Source: Thiohalospira sp046546335 (GTDB taxonomy: Bacteria; Pseudomonadota; Gammaproteobacteria; Thiohalospirales; Thiohalospiraceae). From it: DNA of 12,795 nucleotides. A program made the translations under genes and the position numbers. The stretch lies in assembly GCF_046546335.1 (NCBI RefSeq), contig NZ_JBKGYA010000046.1; one strand, given 5' to 3'. Within the stretch, counting starts at the first letter, position 1. Each line of letters opens with the position of its first letter. A model generated the notes under the pieces. It saw nothing but the letters and a program-made list of their open reading frames with translations, was not told the DNA's origin and did no database searches. Shown piece by piece: positions 6,317 to 12,795 of the stretch.

Positions 6317-7843
6317 CTAGCCGGCATCCCCCGCCGGTGGCATTACCACCAGGTGGCGCCGGTCACCGCTCCCCTGGCTCTCCGCCAGCAGGCCCTCGCG
6401 GACGACGATCCGGTGCTGCAGGCGGCGCAGGGCGCTCTCCCGGGATGCCAGGGGGACCGCCTCGCCGGTCTCCCGGGCGCGGCGGACCGCCGCCTCGCTC
6501 TCCCGGACCACGGCATCGACCTCCTCCGGGTCGACGCCGTGGACGCGGTTGAAGGCGTCGGCCAGGGCCCGGCGGATCTGGGCGGTGGAGTTCTTCTTCA
6601 CCGTCACCACCGGCACGGTGGAGGTATCCACCAGCCGCTGGAGCCGGGGGTCGTCGGCGCGGCTGCGCAGGGCGACCACCATGTCGGCGCGCTCGGCGTT
6701 GGTCACCGTCTCCGCCGGGAGCCCCTCGGTGCGCAGGACCCGGTCCACCGACTCGCGGCTGACGCCGTAGGCAAGCAGGCGGGTGGTACCCCGGCCCGCC
6801 GGGGACCCCGTAGCGGCAGTCGGTGTCCGCGGATCGGGGTCGGGTACGGCGGGTGCGTCGGGCGCCGCGGCGGTCTCGGCTCGGGCGGAACGCGCCTCCC
6901 AGCGCGGCGCGCGCCCGGCCAGGAGGCGATCCACGGCGCGGCCGGTATCCGGGTGCAGACGCAGCTCGCCCCGGGCGGCGATCTCCACCACCACCGTGAA
7001 GGCCGGCGGCCCGCGGCGCTCCTGATTGGTCTTCTGGCCACCCCGGGCGCGGGCCTCGTCATCGCCGAGGATCACCGTCTGCACGCCGCCCACGAGGTCG
7101 TCCAGGACGGGGTTGCGCAGGAGGTTCTCCAGGGAGTGGCCGTGGGCGGTAGCCACCAGCTGGACGCCGCGCTCGGCGATGGTCCGGGCCGCGCGCGCCT
7201 CGGCCTCGGTGCCGATCTCGTCGACGATGATGACCTCCGGCATGTGGTTCTCCACCGCCTCGATCATCACCCGGTCCTGCTGGCGGGGGTCGGCCACCGG
7301 CATGCGCCGGGCGCTGCCGATGGCGGGGTGCGGGATGTCGCCGTCGCCGGCGATCTCCCCGGCGGTGTCGATGATGACCACTCGGCGGTCGCACTCGTCG
7401 GCCAGGACGCGGGCGGTCTCCCGGAGCAGGGTGGTCTTGCCGACGCCGGGGCGGCCCAGGAGCAGCAGGCTCTCGCCGGCGGCGACGACGTCGTGGATGG
7501 GGTCGACGATGCCGTGGGCGGCCCGCCCCACGCGCAGGGTCAGCCCGATGATCCGGCCCTGCCGGTTGCGGAGGGCGGCGATGCGGTGCAGCGTCCCCTC
7601 GACCCCGGCGCGGTTGTCGGCGCTGAAGGCCCCCACGCGCTCGACCACGGCATCCAGATCGGCCTGCTCCAGCGGGGTGCTCGCCAGCTCCCGACGGCCG
7701 CCGGTGAGGCGGGCCGTGGCGGGGCGGCCGCGGTCGAGGACGAACTCCACCACGTCGTCGGGGTCCAGGGCGGCCCCCGCCGCCCGCAGGTCCGACGGTA
7801 GCAGGTCCAGCAGGGCGGCCAGGTCATCGGTCTCTTGTTCCAT
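6317..7843 (-). CDS. Ycf45/SpoIIIAA-like AAA ATPase with C-terminal R3H nucleic-acid-binding domain
   Basis: This 508-residue cytoplasmic protein has an N-terminal region (about 1-110) followed by a P-loop ATPase core: Walker A GRPGVGKTT (130-138), Walker B VIIVDEIG (204-211), and AHGH (233-236) in the sensor region. A Pro/Ala/Asp-rich linker (about 312-350) leads to a second globular part. An R3H domain (about 445-502) ends it, with the RxxxH signature in RRLQHRIVV (473-481) and the final RRHLVVMPP. This layout is that of the plastid/cyanobacterial Ycf45 family, related to SpoIIIAA; the R3H domain binds single-stranded nucleic acid. The cellular task is unknown. The ATG at 7843 has only a weak Shine-Dalgarno. 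Two leucine tRNA genes follow on the same strand. Confidence 0.87.
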   Translation of the reverse strand: MEQETDDLAALLDLLPSDLRAAGAALDPDDVVEFVLDRGRPATARLTGGRRELASTPLEQADLDAVVERVGAFSADNRAGVEGTLHRIAALRNRQGRIIGLTLRVGRAAHGIVDPIHDVVAAGESLLLLGRPGVGKTTLLRETARVLADECDRRVVIIDTAGEIAGDGDIPHPAIGSARRMPVADPRQQDRVMIEAVENHMPEVIIVDEIGTEAEARAARTIAERGVQLVATAHGHSLENLLRNPVLDDLVGGVQTVILGDDEARARGGQKTNQERRGPPAFTVVVEIAARGELRLHPDTGRAVDRLLAGRAPRWEARSARAETAAAPDAPAVPDPDPRTPTAATGSPAGRGTTRLLAYGVSRESVDRVLRTEGLPAETVTNAERADMVVALRSRADDPRLQRLVDTSTVPVVTVKKNSTAQIRRALADAFNRVHGVDPEEVDAVVRESEAAVRRARETGEAVPLASRESALRRLQHRIVVREGLLAESQGSGDRRHLVVMPPAGDAG

Positions 7844-7887
7844 GGCGTCAGCCTACCAGAGGCGGGGCGAGAGGGGGCCGGGGAGCC

Positions 7888-7896
7888 TGCTAGAAT
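7888..7896 (+). promoter_or_regulatory. Candidate extended -10 for the DUF1992 gene
   Basis: TGCTAGAAT is a good extended -10 (TAGAAT, 5/6) 54 bp before the GTG start. The GC-rich bases upstream give no recognisable -35. It lies in the 107-bp divergent region between the R3H ATPase and DUF1992 genes. Confidence 0.45.
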
Positions 7897-7950
7897 GGTC
7901 CGCCCCCGGACATTCCGGCCCCCGGCGGGGTCTTCATGAGGAGGAGCGAG

Positions 7951-8340
7951 GTGAGTCTGCTGGACGAGCTGGCCGAGCAACGCATCCGCGAGGCGGCCGA
8001 ACGCGGCGATTTCGAGGATCTGCCGGGCCGGGGGGAACCCCTGGCCCTGGAGGACGATGCCCTGGTGCCGGAGGAGCTGCGCGCCGGCTACCGCCTGCTG
8101 AAGAATGCCGGCTTCGTCCCCCCGGAGCTGGAGTCCATGCGCGAACTCCGGGAGGTGGAGACCCTCATCCGCCACGCCGAGGCGGAGGCGGACCGGGAGG
8201 CGCGGGAGAACGGCGGCCGCCGCCTGCGGATGGTGCTCCACCGCCTGCACGAGGGGCGAACGCCCCGGGCGGTCCACGACTACGCCGAGCGGCTCCGGGC
8301 CCGCCTGGAGCGGCTGGAAGGGGAAGGGGGGACGACCTAG
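7951..8340 (+). CDS. DUF1992 (YhdN/DnaJC28-like) protein
   Basis: The 129-residue cytoplasmic protein has the full DUF1992 signature: LLDELAEQRIREAAERGDFE (3-22), then LPGRGEPL (24-31), the acidic DD(A)LVPEELRAGYRLLKNAG (35-54), and PPEL (57-60). E. coli YhdN and the conserved region of DNAJC28 share this pattern; no biochemical role is established. The C-terminal half is Arg/Glu-rich and probably coiled-coil. I chose GTG at 7951 over the in-frame ATG at 7936 because AGGAGGAG (7939-7946) overlaps the latter's first codons and sits correctly for the GTG, and the family match starts there. Its stop codon is shared antiparallel with the stop of a possible 19-codon ORF. Confidence 0.9.
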   Translation: MSLLDELAEQRIREAAERGDFEDLPGRGEPLALEDDALVPEELRAGYRLLKNAGFVPPELESMRELREVETLIRHAEAEADREARENGGRRLRMVLHRLHEGRTPRAVHDYAERLRARLERLEGEGGTT

Positions 8341-8396
8341 CGGCCGTCGAAGAGGTCGTCGCCGCCGCGCCGCGAAGGGATCGGTCTGCGGGTCAT
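8337..8396 (-). CDS. Possible 19-residue peptide ORF
   Basis: ATG at 8396 is preceded on the minus strand by AGGAG (8404-8408) at 7-base spacing. It opens a 19-codon frame, MTRRPIPSRRGGDDLFDGR, ending in TAG. The stop overlaps the stop of the DUF1992 gene. The peptide has a basic front and an acidic end, and I recognise no family. The Shine-Dalgarno and the position downstream of a regulatory array are the only support. It could be a small protein, a leader, or chance. Confidence 0.25.
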   Translation of the reverse strand: MTRRPIPSRRGGDDLFDGR

Positions 8397-8440
8397 GGCC
8401 TGTCTCCTGCCGAAATCCGCGGCCAGAGTGGCCCTACTCG

Positions 8441-8480
8441 GTTACACCCGTATTACACCGACGTGACGCCCATGTGACCG
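8441..8480 (-). promoter_or_regulatory. Four direct heptamer repeats, PhoB-box-like, minus orientation
   Basis: Four 7-bp units start exactly 11 bp apart (8441, 8452, 8463, 8474), with 4-bp spacers. Read on the minus strand they are CGGTCAC, GCGTCAC, GTGTAAT and GTGTAAC. They match the Pho-box unit CTGTCA(T/C) at 6, 5, 5 and 5 of 7 positions. An 11-bp period is the hallmark of OmpR/PhoB-family winged-helix regulators. The last two units also fit an OmpR-type TTACA-N6-TTACA reading on the plus strand. The array is 93 bp upstream of the PlcP-like phosphoesterase start. Confidence 0.5.
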
Positions 8481-8486
8481 TTCCCC

Positions 8487-8515
8487 GGGTCACGAGATCG
8501 TCATCGTTTCGACAC
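8487..8515 (+). promoter_or_regulatory. Three direct heptamer repeats, PhoB-box-like, plus orientation
   Basis: GGGTCAC (8487), TCGTCAT (8498) and TCGACAC (8509) also start 11 bp apart, with 4-bp spacers. They match CTGTCA(T/C) at 5, 5 and 4 of 7 positions. Their orientation is that expected for activating the phosphoesterase gene. The only -10 candidate at suitable distance is the weak CAATCT (8523-8528). Each unit is individually weak; phasing and context carry the call. Confidence 0.4.
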
Positions 8516-8572
8516 GCCACGGCAATCTCCCCGCCCCATGCTGGGTCCTCCCCCGACACGACGGAGGAGACC

Positions 8573-9358
8573 GTGGACCACACCGTTCCGAACCCCGTTC
8601 GAACCCTCTTCCTCTCGGATGTCCATCTCGGTACGCCGGACGCCCGCGCCGAGGAGCTCCTCGCCTTCCTGGAGGGAGTCGAATGCGAGACCATCTACCT
8701 GGTCGGCGACATCATCGACCTCCACGCCATGCGCCGGCGGGGCACGACCTGGCCGGAGAGCCACGACGCCGTCCTGCGCCACCTGTTCCGGCGCGCCCGG
8801 GCCGGCGTCGAGGTAGTCTTCATCCCCGGCAACCACGACGAGTCCTTTCGCGACCTCGCCGGGACGGCCCTGGGCCGGATACGGGTGGCCCAGGAGGCCG
8901 TCCATACCACCGCGGACGGCCGGCGGATGCTGGTGACCCACGGCGACGAACTGGACAGCGCGGTCTGCTGCAATCGCCTGGTCAGTATCGCCGGCGACGC
9001 CGGGTACGCCCTGCTGCTGGCCCTCAATCGGGCGACCAACCGGGTCCGGCGCCGTCTGGGCTGGCCCTACTGGTCCCTGGCGGGCCACATCAAGTCCCGC
9101 CTGGGCCGCGCCCAGGAATATATCCGCCGCTTCGAGGATGCCGCCCTCCACCTGGCGCGGGAGCGCGGCTTCGACGGCGTGATCTGCGGCCATATCCACC
9201 AGGCCCGCCTGCGCCGGGAGGGGCAGGGGATCTACGCCAATGACGGCGACTGGGTGGAGAGCTGTACGGCCCTGGTAGAAGAGCCGGATGGCTCCCTGCG
9301 CCTGGTGGACGGGCAGCCGGTGAACGTGGTCCGGCTGCCGGTGCGACCGGCCGCCTGA
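8573..9358 (+). CDS. Calcineurin-like phosphoesterase, LpxH-like/PlcP type
   Basis: The 261-residue cytoplasmic metallophosphoesterase carries every metal-site motif in order: SDVHLG (15-20), GDIID (45-49), GNHDE (86-90), THGDELD (122-128) and CGHIH (205-209). The closing YANDGDWVESCTALVE (221-236) marks the LpxH-like COG2908 branch. Family members cleave UDP-2,3-diacylglucosamine in lipid A synthesis. A close branch, rhizobial and marine PlcP, degrades phospholipids during phosphate starvation. The segment TNRVRRRLGWPYWSLAGHIK (155-174) looks more PlcP-like than LpxH-like to me. GTG at 8573 is chosen because GGAGGAG (8563-8569) precedes it and conservation starts soon after. The Pho-box-like repeats upstream support the PlcP reading. 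No glycosyltransferase partner is adjacent. Confidence 0.88.
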   Translation: MDHTVPNPVRTLFLSDVHLGTPDARAEELLAFLEGVECETIYLVGDIIDLHAMRRRGTTWPESHDAVLRHLFRRARAGVEVVFIPGNHDESFRDLAGTALGRIRVAQEAVHTTADGRRMLVTHGDELDSAVCCNRLVSIAGDAGYALLLALNRATNRVRRRLGWPYWSLAGHIKSRLGRAQEYIRRFEDAALHLARERGFDGVICGHIHQARLRREGQGIYANDGDWVESCTALVEEPDGSLRLVDGQPVNVVRLPVRPAA

Positions 9359-9362
9359 GCTA

Positions 9363-9380
9363 CCCGCCGGCAGCGGCGGG
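9363..9380. terminator. GC hairpin between convergent genes
   Basis: CCCGCCG (9363-9369) pairs with CGGCGGG (9374-9380) around the loop GCAG. It sits 4 bases after the phosphoesterase stop and 10 bases from the end of the thioredoxin-fold gene, so it can act in both directions. There is no U-tract on either strand. Confidence 0.5.
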
Positions 9381-9390
9381 GGAGTGCGGG

Positions 9391-9972
9391 TCACCCGAAG
9401 TATTCGGGCTCGTTGCCCGGCTTCCACTTGATGTTGCAGCCCATGCTCGGGATCTGCTCCGCCGGGGCCGGTTCGCCGGCGAGCAGGGCATCGGCCGCCG
9501 CCCGGAGGTCGGCGCCGGTCACCGGCTCCTCGTTGCCCGGCCGGGCGCGGTCGAACTGGCCGCGGTAGAAGAGCCGCCGCTCGCCGTCGAAGAGGAAGAA
9601 GTCGGGGGTGCAGGCGGCGCGATAGGCCTTTGCCACTGACTGGTCCTCGTCAAAGAGGTAGGGGAAGGGGTACTCGAAGCCCCGGGCCTCCTCCGCCATC
9701 TTCCCCGGGGCGTCGTCCGGGTAGTTGTCCGCGTCGTTGCTGCTGATGGCGACGGTGGCGATCCCGCGCGGGGCGTAGTCCCGGGCCCAGGCGATGAGGG
9801 CGTCGCGCAGGTGCTTCACGTAGGGACAGTGATTGCACATGAAGACCACCAGCAGCCCGCGGGCGTCGCCGAAGTCGGTCAGGCGGACGGTCTCCCCGGT
9901 GAGCGGCTCGGGGAGGGCGAAATCCGGGGCCGGGGTGCCCAGCTCCAGCATGGTGGACGGGGTCAGGGACAT
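9391..9972 (-). CDS. Thioredoxin-fold / AhpC-TSA-like protein (PRX_like1 type)
   Basis: The 193-residue protein has a thioredoxin fold with a CxxC-type site, CNHCPYVKH, at 46-54 (Cys46 and Cys49). A conserved Cys121-Thr-Pro (cis-Pro) and the family-typical C-terminal PSMGCNIKWKPG (175-186) follow. No signal peptide or membrane segment is seen, so it is probably a cytoplasmic thiol-disulfide or peroxide-reducing enzyme; the substrate is unknown. The ATG at 9972 has AGGAGG (9979-9984) 6 bases upstream. The open frame to 10047 extends through the promoter-like region and is not used. It is convergent with the phosphoesterase gene and downstream of tamB on the same strand, separated by a 112-bp palindromic element. 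Confidence 0.9.
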   Translation of the reverse strand: MSLTPSTMLELGTPAPDFALPEPLTGETVRLTDFGDARGLLVVFMCNHCPYVKHLRDALIAWARDYAPRGIATVAISSNDADNYPDDAPGKMAEEARGFEYPFPYLFDEDQSVAKAYRAACTPDFFLFDGERRLFYRGQFDRARPGNEEPVTGADLRAAADALLAGEPAPAEQIPSMGCNIKWKPGNEPEYFG

Positions 9973-10008
9973 GGCGGGCCTCCTCTTCGGGTCTGCAGGA
10001 TACCCCGG

Positions 10009-10014
10009 ATTGTA
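10009..10014 (-). promoter_or_regulatory. Candidate -10 for the thioredoxin-fold gene, with overlapping inverted repeat
   Basis: The minus strand reads TACAAT (5/6), 36 bases before the start codon. A short inverted repeat, GCCGC/GCGGC (10017-10021 and 10027-10031), fills the space where a -35 spacer would lie. No good -35 is visible. The repeat could be an operator for a redox regulator, or just GC-rich sequence. Confidence 0.4.
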
Positions 10015-10079
10015 GCGCCGCACCGGGCGGCACGGCCATGCGATCACCCGGAGCCCGCCGGCGCTCCACGAACAGGTCC

Positions 10080-10191
10080 GGCGGGTGGTGCGAGTTCCGG
10101 CTGCCAGGTCGTCGACAGCGGGGATGCTGTCGTCGAGCCGACAGGGATGTCTTTACGGCGTACCTGGCAGCCGGAACTCGTACCGCCCGCC
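10080..10191. repeat. 112-bp nested palindromic element (MITE/REP-like)
   Basis: Left arm 10080-10109 and right arm 10162-10191 are inverted repeats of 30 bp: the inner 19 bp are perfect and only two of the 30 positions differ. The 52-nt centre holds two more hairpins: a 7-bp stem (10113-10119 with 10126-10132, loop GGGGAT) and a 4-bp stem (10140-10143 with 10148-10151, loop GGGA). On the plus-strand RNA the two arm differences become G-U pairs, so that strand folds without a break. There is no coding potential of note. It lies 16 bp after the tamB stop. It resembles the intergenic REP/MITE-type elements common in gammaproteobacteria; no second copy is in the window. Confidence 0.8.
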
Positions 10192-10206
10192 CCGGGGTAT
10201 GGCGGC

Positions 10207-12795
10207 TCAACGGTCGATGGACCAGAGGAGGTCGATGCCGCTGGCCGCCCCGGTCTCCGCCTCCAGGGTCCACTGCTCATCCAGGAGGTAGCGGGTGCGC
10301 AGGGTATTGATGTCCTCGGTGAGGCCGATGGCGTAGCGCACATAGAGCCGCGGCGAGAGCCACGTCCCCAGGACCAGGGCGGCGGAGTCGGCGGTAGTAC
10401 CGGAGGCGATGCCCACCTCGTCGATGCCGAAGCGGTCCCCCAGCTCGTTGGCCAGGCGGCCACCGCCGGCAAGCTGGAGCGCGGTGGCGGCGGCGGCAAG
10501 GCTTGCCCCCTCCTCACCGCTGGCCGATTCCAGGGGCCGGCCCAGGACCACCCAGGAGAGGATCTCGCTGTCCTCCATCGGGGGGTCCGAGAAGAGGCGG
10601 AGGCTGGGATCCTGGAGCCGCCCGCCCACGTGGACGCCGGCCGTTACCGACAGGCCGGGCCGTTCGGCCCGCAGGTCCAGTCCGGGGTTGTCCACCGGCG
10701 TGTCGGCGAAGAGCAGTCGGCCGTCGTCGATGGTCAGCTCCTGGCCCCAGGCGCGGTAGTGGCCATCCTGGATGACCAGCTCGCCCCGACCCCGGGTGGG
10801 GGTACCCGGCTCCTGGATCAGCCGCAGGTCCCCCTCCAGGCGGCCGCGGAAACCGTGGCCGCGCAGATAGACCCGCTGCCCCAGCAGGAGGCGGATATCG
10901 GCGGTCAACGGCAGGCCGGCGGATTCCGACGCCTCGGCCCGATAGACCACGTCCGGGGAGGGGGATACACCGCCGCCACTGCCCTCGGGCAGGACCAGCC
11001 GGGCCTCGGGGATCCGGACCTCCCCCTCCACCGAGGCCGATTCCGGCGTCACTACCAGCCGAATGTCGGGGCGCACGGCGACCCGCGCCTCGGGCAGGTC
11101 CGCCACCCGGGCCCCGTCGCCGGTGAGGCGAAGGTCGGCGGTCATCGGTAGGCGGGGCTGGAAGGTGCCGTCGAGGGCGAGGTGGCCGTCACCGCTGCCG
11201 GCCCGCGCCTCCAGCTGCAGGGGGGCTGCGCCGTCGGCGATGATCGTGGCGGTGACCGGGTGCAGGTCCAGGCCGGTCTCGGCCAGCCGGACCCGCCCCT
11301 CGCGCCACTCCGCGCGCCCCCGGGGGAGGGGCTCCCCCAGCGTGCCGGCCAGGTCGACATCGGCTTCCAGCCGCCCCTTCGTGCGCAGGAAGCCCGGTGC
11401 CAGCGGCCCGATCCAGGCGAGGTCGACGCCGTCGGCGGTCACCGAACCTTCCAGGGGCTGCGCCGGGTCCACCGCGGCCCAGCGCCACCGGGGTAGCTGC
11501 ACGTCGGCGGTCAGTTCCCCCGCCGGCTCCGCCGACCGGACCGTGGTCCGCGCCTGCAGTCCCCCCTCGCCGGCATACCCGGCGGTGAGATCGACGCTGC
11601 GCAGCCGGGCGGCGATCGCCTCCTCCTGGCGGGGGTGTACCAGGTCCAGGTCGGTCGCCCGGGCGGTGAGGTCCAGCCGGTCGATGGTCTCGCTCCAGGC
11701 GAGGTGCGCCCGGCTGCCCAGCACCCCGGACTGCAGCCGTGTGCCCCCGGGCAGCAGGCGGGCCAGCGGTGCCAGCTCCAGGCCCTCCAGATCCAGGGCG
11801 GCGCTGCCCCCCGTGTCGCTGCCCTGGGCACCGGCGCAGAGTCGCCCGCCGGCATCACTGAGCCAGCAGCCGCTCTCCACCCCCCAGGCGGCCCCGTCGA
11901 GGTGGGCGGCCAGGGCCCCCTCCAGCTCCCAGAGTGCGCCGCCCAGGTGGGCCGTGCCGGTGGTGGCGGTGAGCCGGCCTCTGAGGGGGCGCACCGTGCC
12001 GGCCAGGGCCAGGCGGGGCCGGCCCGCGGCCAGGGTCCATTGCGGCTCCCGGGGCGGTCCCGCCAGGTTCAGGGCCAGACCGCCCAGCTCATGACCCTCC
12101 CAGGTGATCGCCGGAACGGCGAGGGCGGCGCGCAGGTCCTTCGGGGAACCGTCCACCGAGGCGCGGAGCCGGGGCATGGAGACCCCGTCGCCCCAGCGCA
12201 GATCGGTAGCGGTCACGAGGCCCTCCCCCGCGCCGTCGGCCCAGTCCAGGCGCGCCTTCAACCGACCCAGGAGGTCGGGGTGGATGAGATGGGGCTCCGG
12301 GACCTCGAGTTCGACCCCGGCGGCCAGGCGCTGTGGCCCGTGGGCACGGGCGGAAAGCCGGTTTTCCCCCACGGACGCCTCCAGTCCCTCCAGCCGCCAC
12401 GCCGCGGGGGACCAGGCGCCGCTACCGCGAAGGTCCAGGGCATGTCCCCGCAGGTCCCCCTTCAGGGCCAGGTGGTCGACGATGACCTCGGGGGTACCGC
12501 GGCTACCCTCCGGCGCCCGGTCCTCCGGGGGCGCCGTCAGGGTGCCCCGGAGCCGGGTCTCCCCGGAGAGCGTCGCCGGCCACTCCGGCAGCAGCGCCTC
12601 GCTCTCCAGATCCTCCCAGGCGAGATCCGCCTGCCAGGGCTGCCCGCCGGCCAGCTCCAGGGAGCCGGTGCCCCGCGCTGTGCCGTCGAGGGCGGCCAGC
12701 TCAAGGAGCTGCCAGCGGATCGTCCCGGCGGAGCCGCGGGCACCCAGACGGGCGCTGGCCGAGGGGTAGCCCGGCGGGCTGGCCGCCGCCTCCAG
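10207..12795 (-). CDS. tamB: TamB (DUF490) translocation/assembly module subunit, C-terminal part (5' partial)
   Basis: The frame is open without a stop from the right edge to the TGA at 10207-10209, giving 862 residues of a longer protein; the N-terminal membrane anchor is outside. The visible part is the repetitive beta-rich region typical of the AsmA/TamB/YhdP group, forming a long hydrophobic groove across the periplasm. It ends with the conserved DUF490 region: VYLRGHGFRGRLEGDL, then the YLLDEQWTLEAETGAASGID end characteristic of TamB. TamB, with outer-membrane TamA, takes part in outer-membrane protein assembly and phospholipid transport. A GTG at 12372 could look like a start but lies in the middle of homologous sequence. 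tamA would be expected upstream, outside the window. Confidence 0.92.
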   Translation of the reverse strand: MEAAASPPGYPSASARLGARGSAGTIRWQLLELAALDGTARGTGSLELAGGQPWQADLAWEDLESEALLPEWPATLSGETRLRGTLTAPPEDRAPEGSRGTPEVIVDHLALKGDLRGHALDLRGSGAWSPAAWRLEGLEASVGENRLSARAHGPQRLAAGVELEVPEPHLIHPDLLGRLKARLDWADGAGEGLVTATDLRWGDGVSMPRLRASVDGSPKDLRAALAVPAITWEGHELGGLALNLAGPPREPQWTLAAGRPRLALAGTVRPLRGRLTATTGTAHLGGALWELEGALAAHLDGAAWGVESGCWLSDAGGRLCAGAQGSDTGGSAALDLEGLELAPLARLLPGGTRLQSGVLGSRAHLAWSETIDRLDLTARATDLDLVHPRQEEAIAARLRSVDLTAGYAGEGGLQARTTVRSAEPAGELTADVQLPRWRWAAVDPAQPLEGSVTADGVDLAWIGPLAPGFLRTKGRLEADVDLAGTLGEPLPRGRAEWREGRVRLAETGLDLHPVTATIIADGAAPLQLEARAGSGDGHLALDGTFQPRLPMTADLRLTGDGARVADLPEARVAVRPDIRLVVTPESASVEGEVRIPEARLVLPEGSGGGVSPSPDVVYRAEASESAGLPLTADIRLLLGQRVYLRGHGFRGRLEGDLRLIQEPGTPTRGRGELVIQDGHYRAWGQELTIDDGRLLFADTPVDNPGLDLRAERPGLSVTAGVHVGGRLQDPSLRLFSDPPMEDSEILSWVVLGRPLESASGEEGASLAAAATALQLAGGGRLANELGDRFGIDEVGIASGTTADSAALVLGTWLSPRLYVRYAIGLTEDINTLRTRYLLDEQWTLEAETGAASGIDLLWSIDR

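Noticed and set aside
6140..7801. Plus-strand open frame of 553 codons opposite the R3H ATPase
   Set aside because: It crosses a tRNA gene and is antisense to a protein with clear Walker and R3H motifs.
11063..12094. Plus-strand open frame of 343 codons opposite tamB
   Set aside because: Arg/Ser/Pro-rich translation typical of an antisense frame in GC-rich DNA; tamB on the minus strand explains the region.
12370..12372. GTG as the start of tamB
   Set aside because: The frame continues open to the window edge with the same TamB-like repeat character, so this is an internal codon.
1..12795. CRISPR array, insertion sequence, phage or defence genes
   Set aside because: No regularly spaced repeats, transposase, integrase or nuclease motifs were found; the only mobile-like candidate is the 112-bp palindromic element.

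Overview
This window comes from a GC-rich bacterial chromosome. The gene content fits a Gram-negative gammaproteobacterium: a TamB envelope-assembly protein, a lipoprotein FKBP isomerase, MtfA and a DUF1992/YhdN protein. The proteins are rich in Asp and Glu, and two K+/Na+ transport genes carry NAD-binding regulatory domains. I infer a halophilic or haloalkaliphilic member of the Ectothiorhodospiraceae or a relative. That placement rests on overall character, not on a marker gene. Coding density is high and neighbouring genes often overlap or nearly touch.

Left part (1-5250): the C-terminal part of a TrkA/RCK-type potassium channel regulator runs in from the left edge. It converges on a tandem pair of minus-strand paralogues encoding secreted DsrE-like proteins. 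Next come a small unrecognised cytoplasmic protein (+), a strong palindromic terminator-like hairpin, a Mip/FkpA-type lipoprotein prolyl isomerase (-), and a CPA1-type Na+/H+ antiporter fused to an RCK-like tail (+). The K+ regulator and the antiporter together suggest cation homeostasis.

Middle part (5190-8400): on the minus strand, in transcription order, lie a Ycf45/SpoIIIAA-like AAA ATPase with an R3H domain, two leucine tRNAs (CAA then GAG), and an MtfA-family zinc peptidase starting 39 nt after the last tRNA. A DUF1992 protein diverges from the ATPase gene.

Right part (8340-12795): a 232-bp intergenic region carries an 11-bp-periodic array of PhoB-box-like heptamers and a possible 19-codon ORF. 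It lies in front of a calcineurin-like phosphoesterase of the LpxH-like/PlcP type. A convergent PRX_like1 thioredoxin-fold protein follows. A 112-bp nested palindromic element (30-bp arms, two inner hairpins) then separates it from the 3' end of tamB, which runs off the right edge.

I see no CRISPR array, insertion sequence, phage gene or defence island. The most interesting signals are the Pho-box-like array before the PlcP-like gene, the 112-bp MITE/REP-like element, and the R3H ATPase beside tRNA genes.
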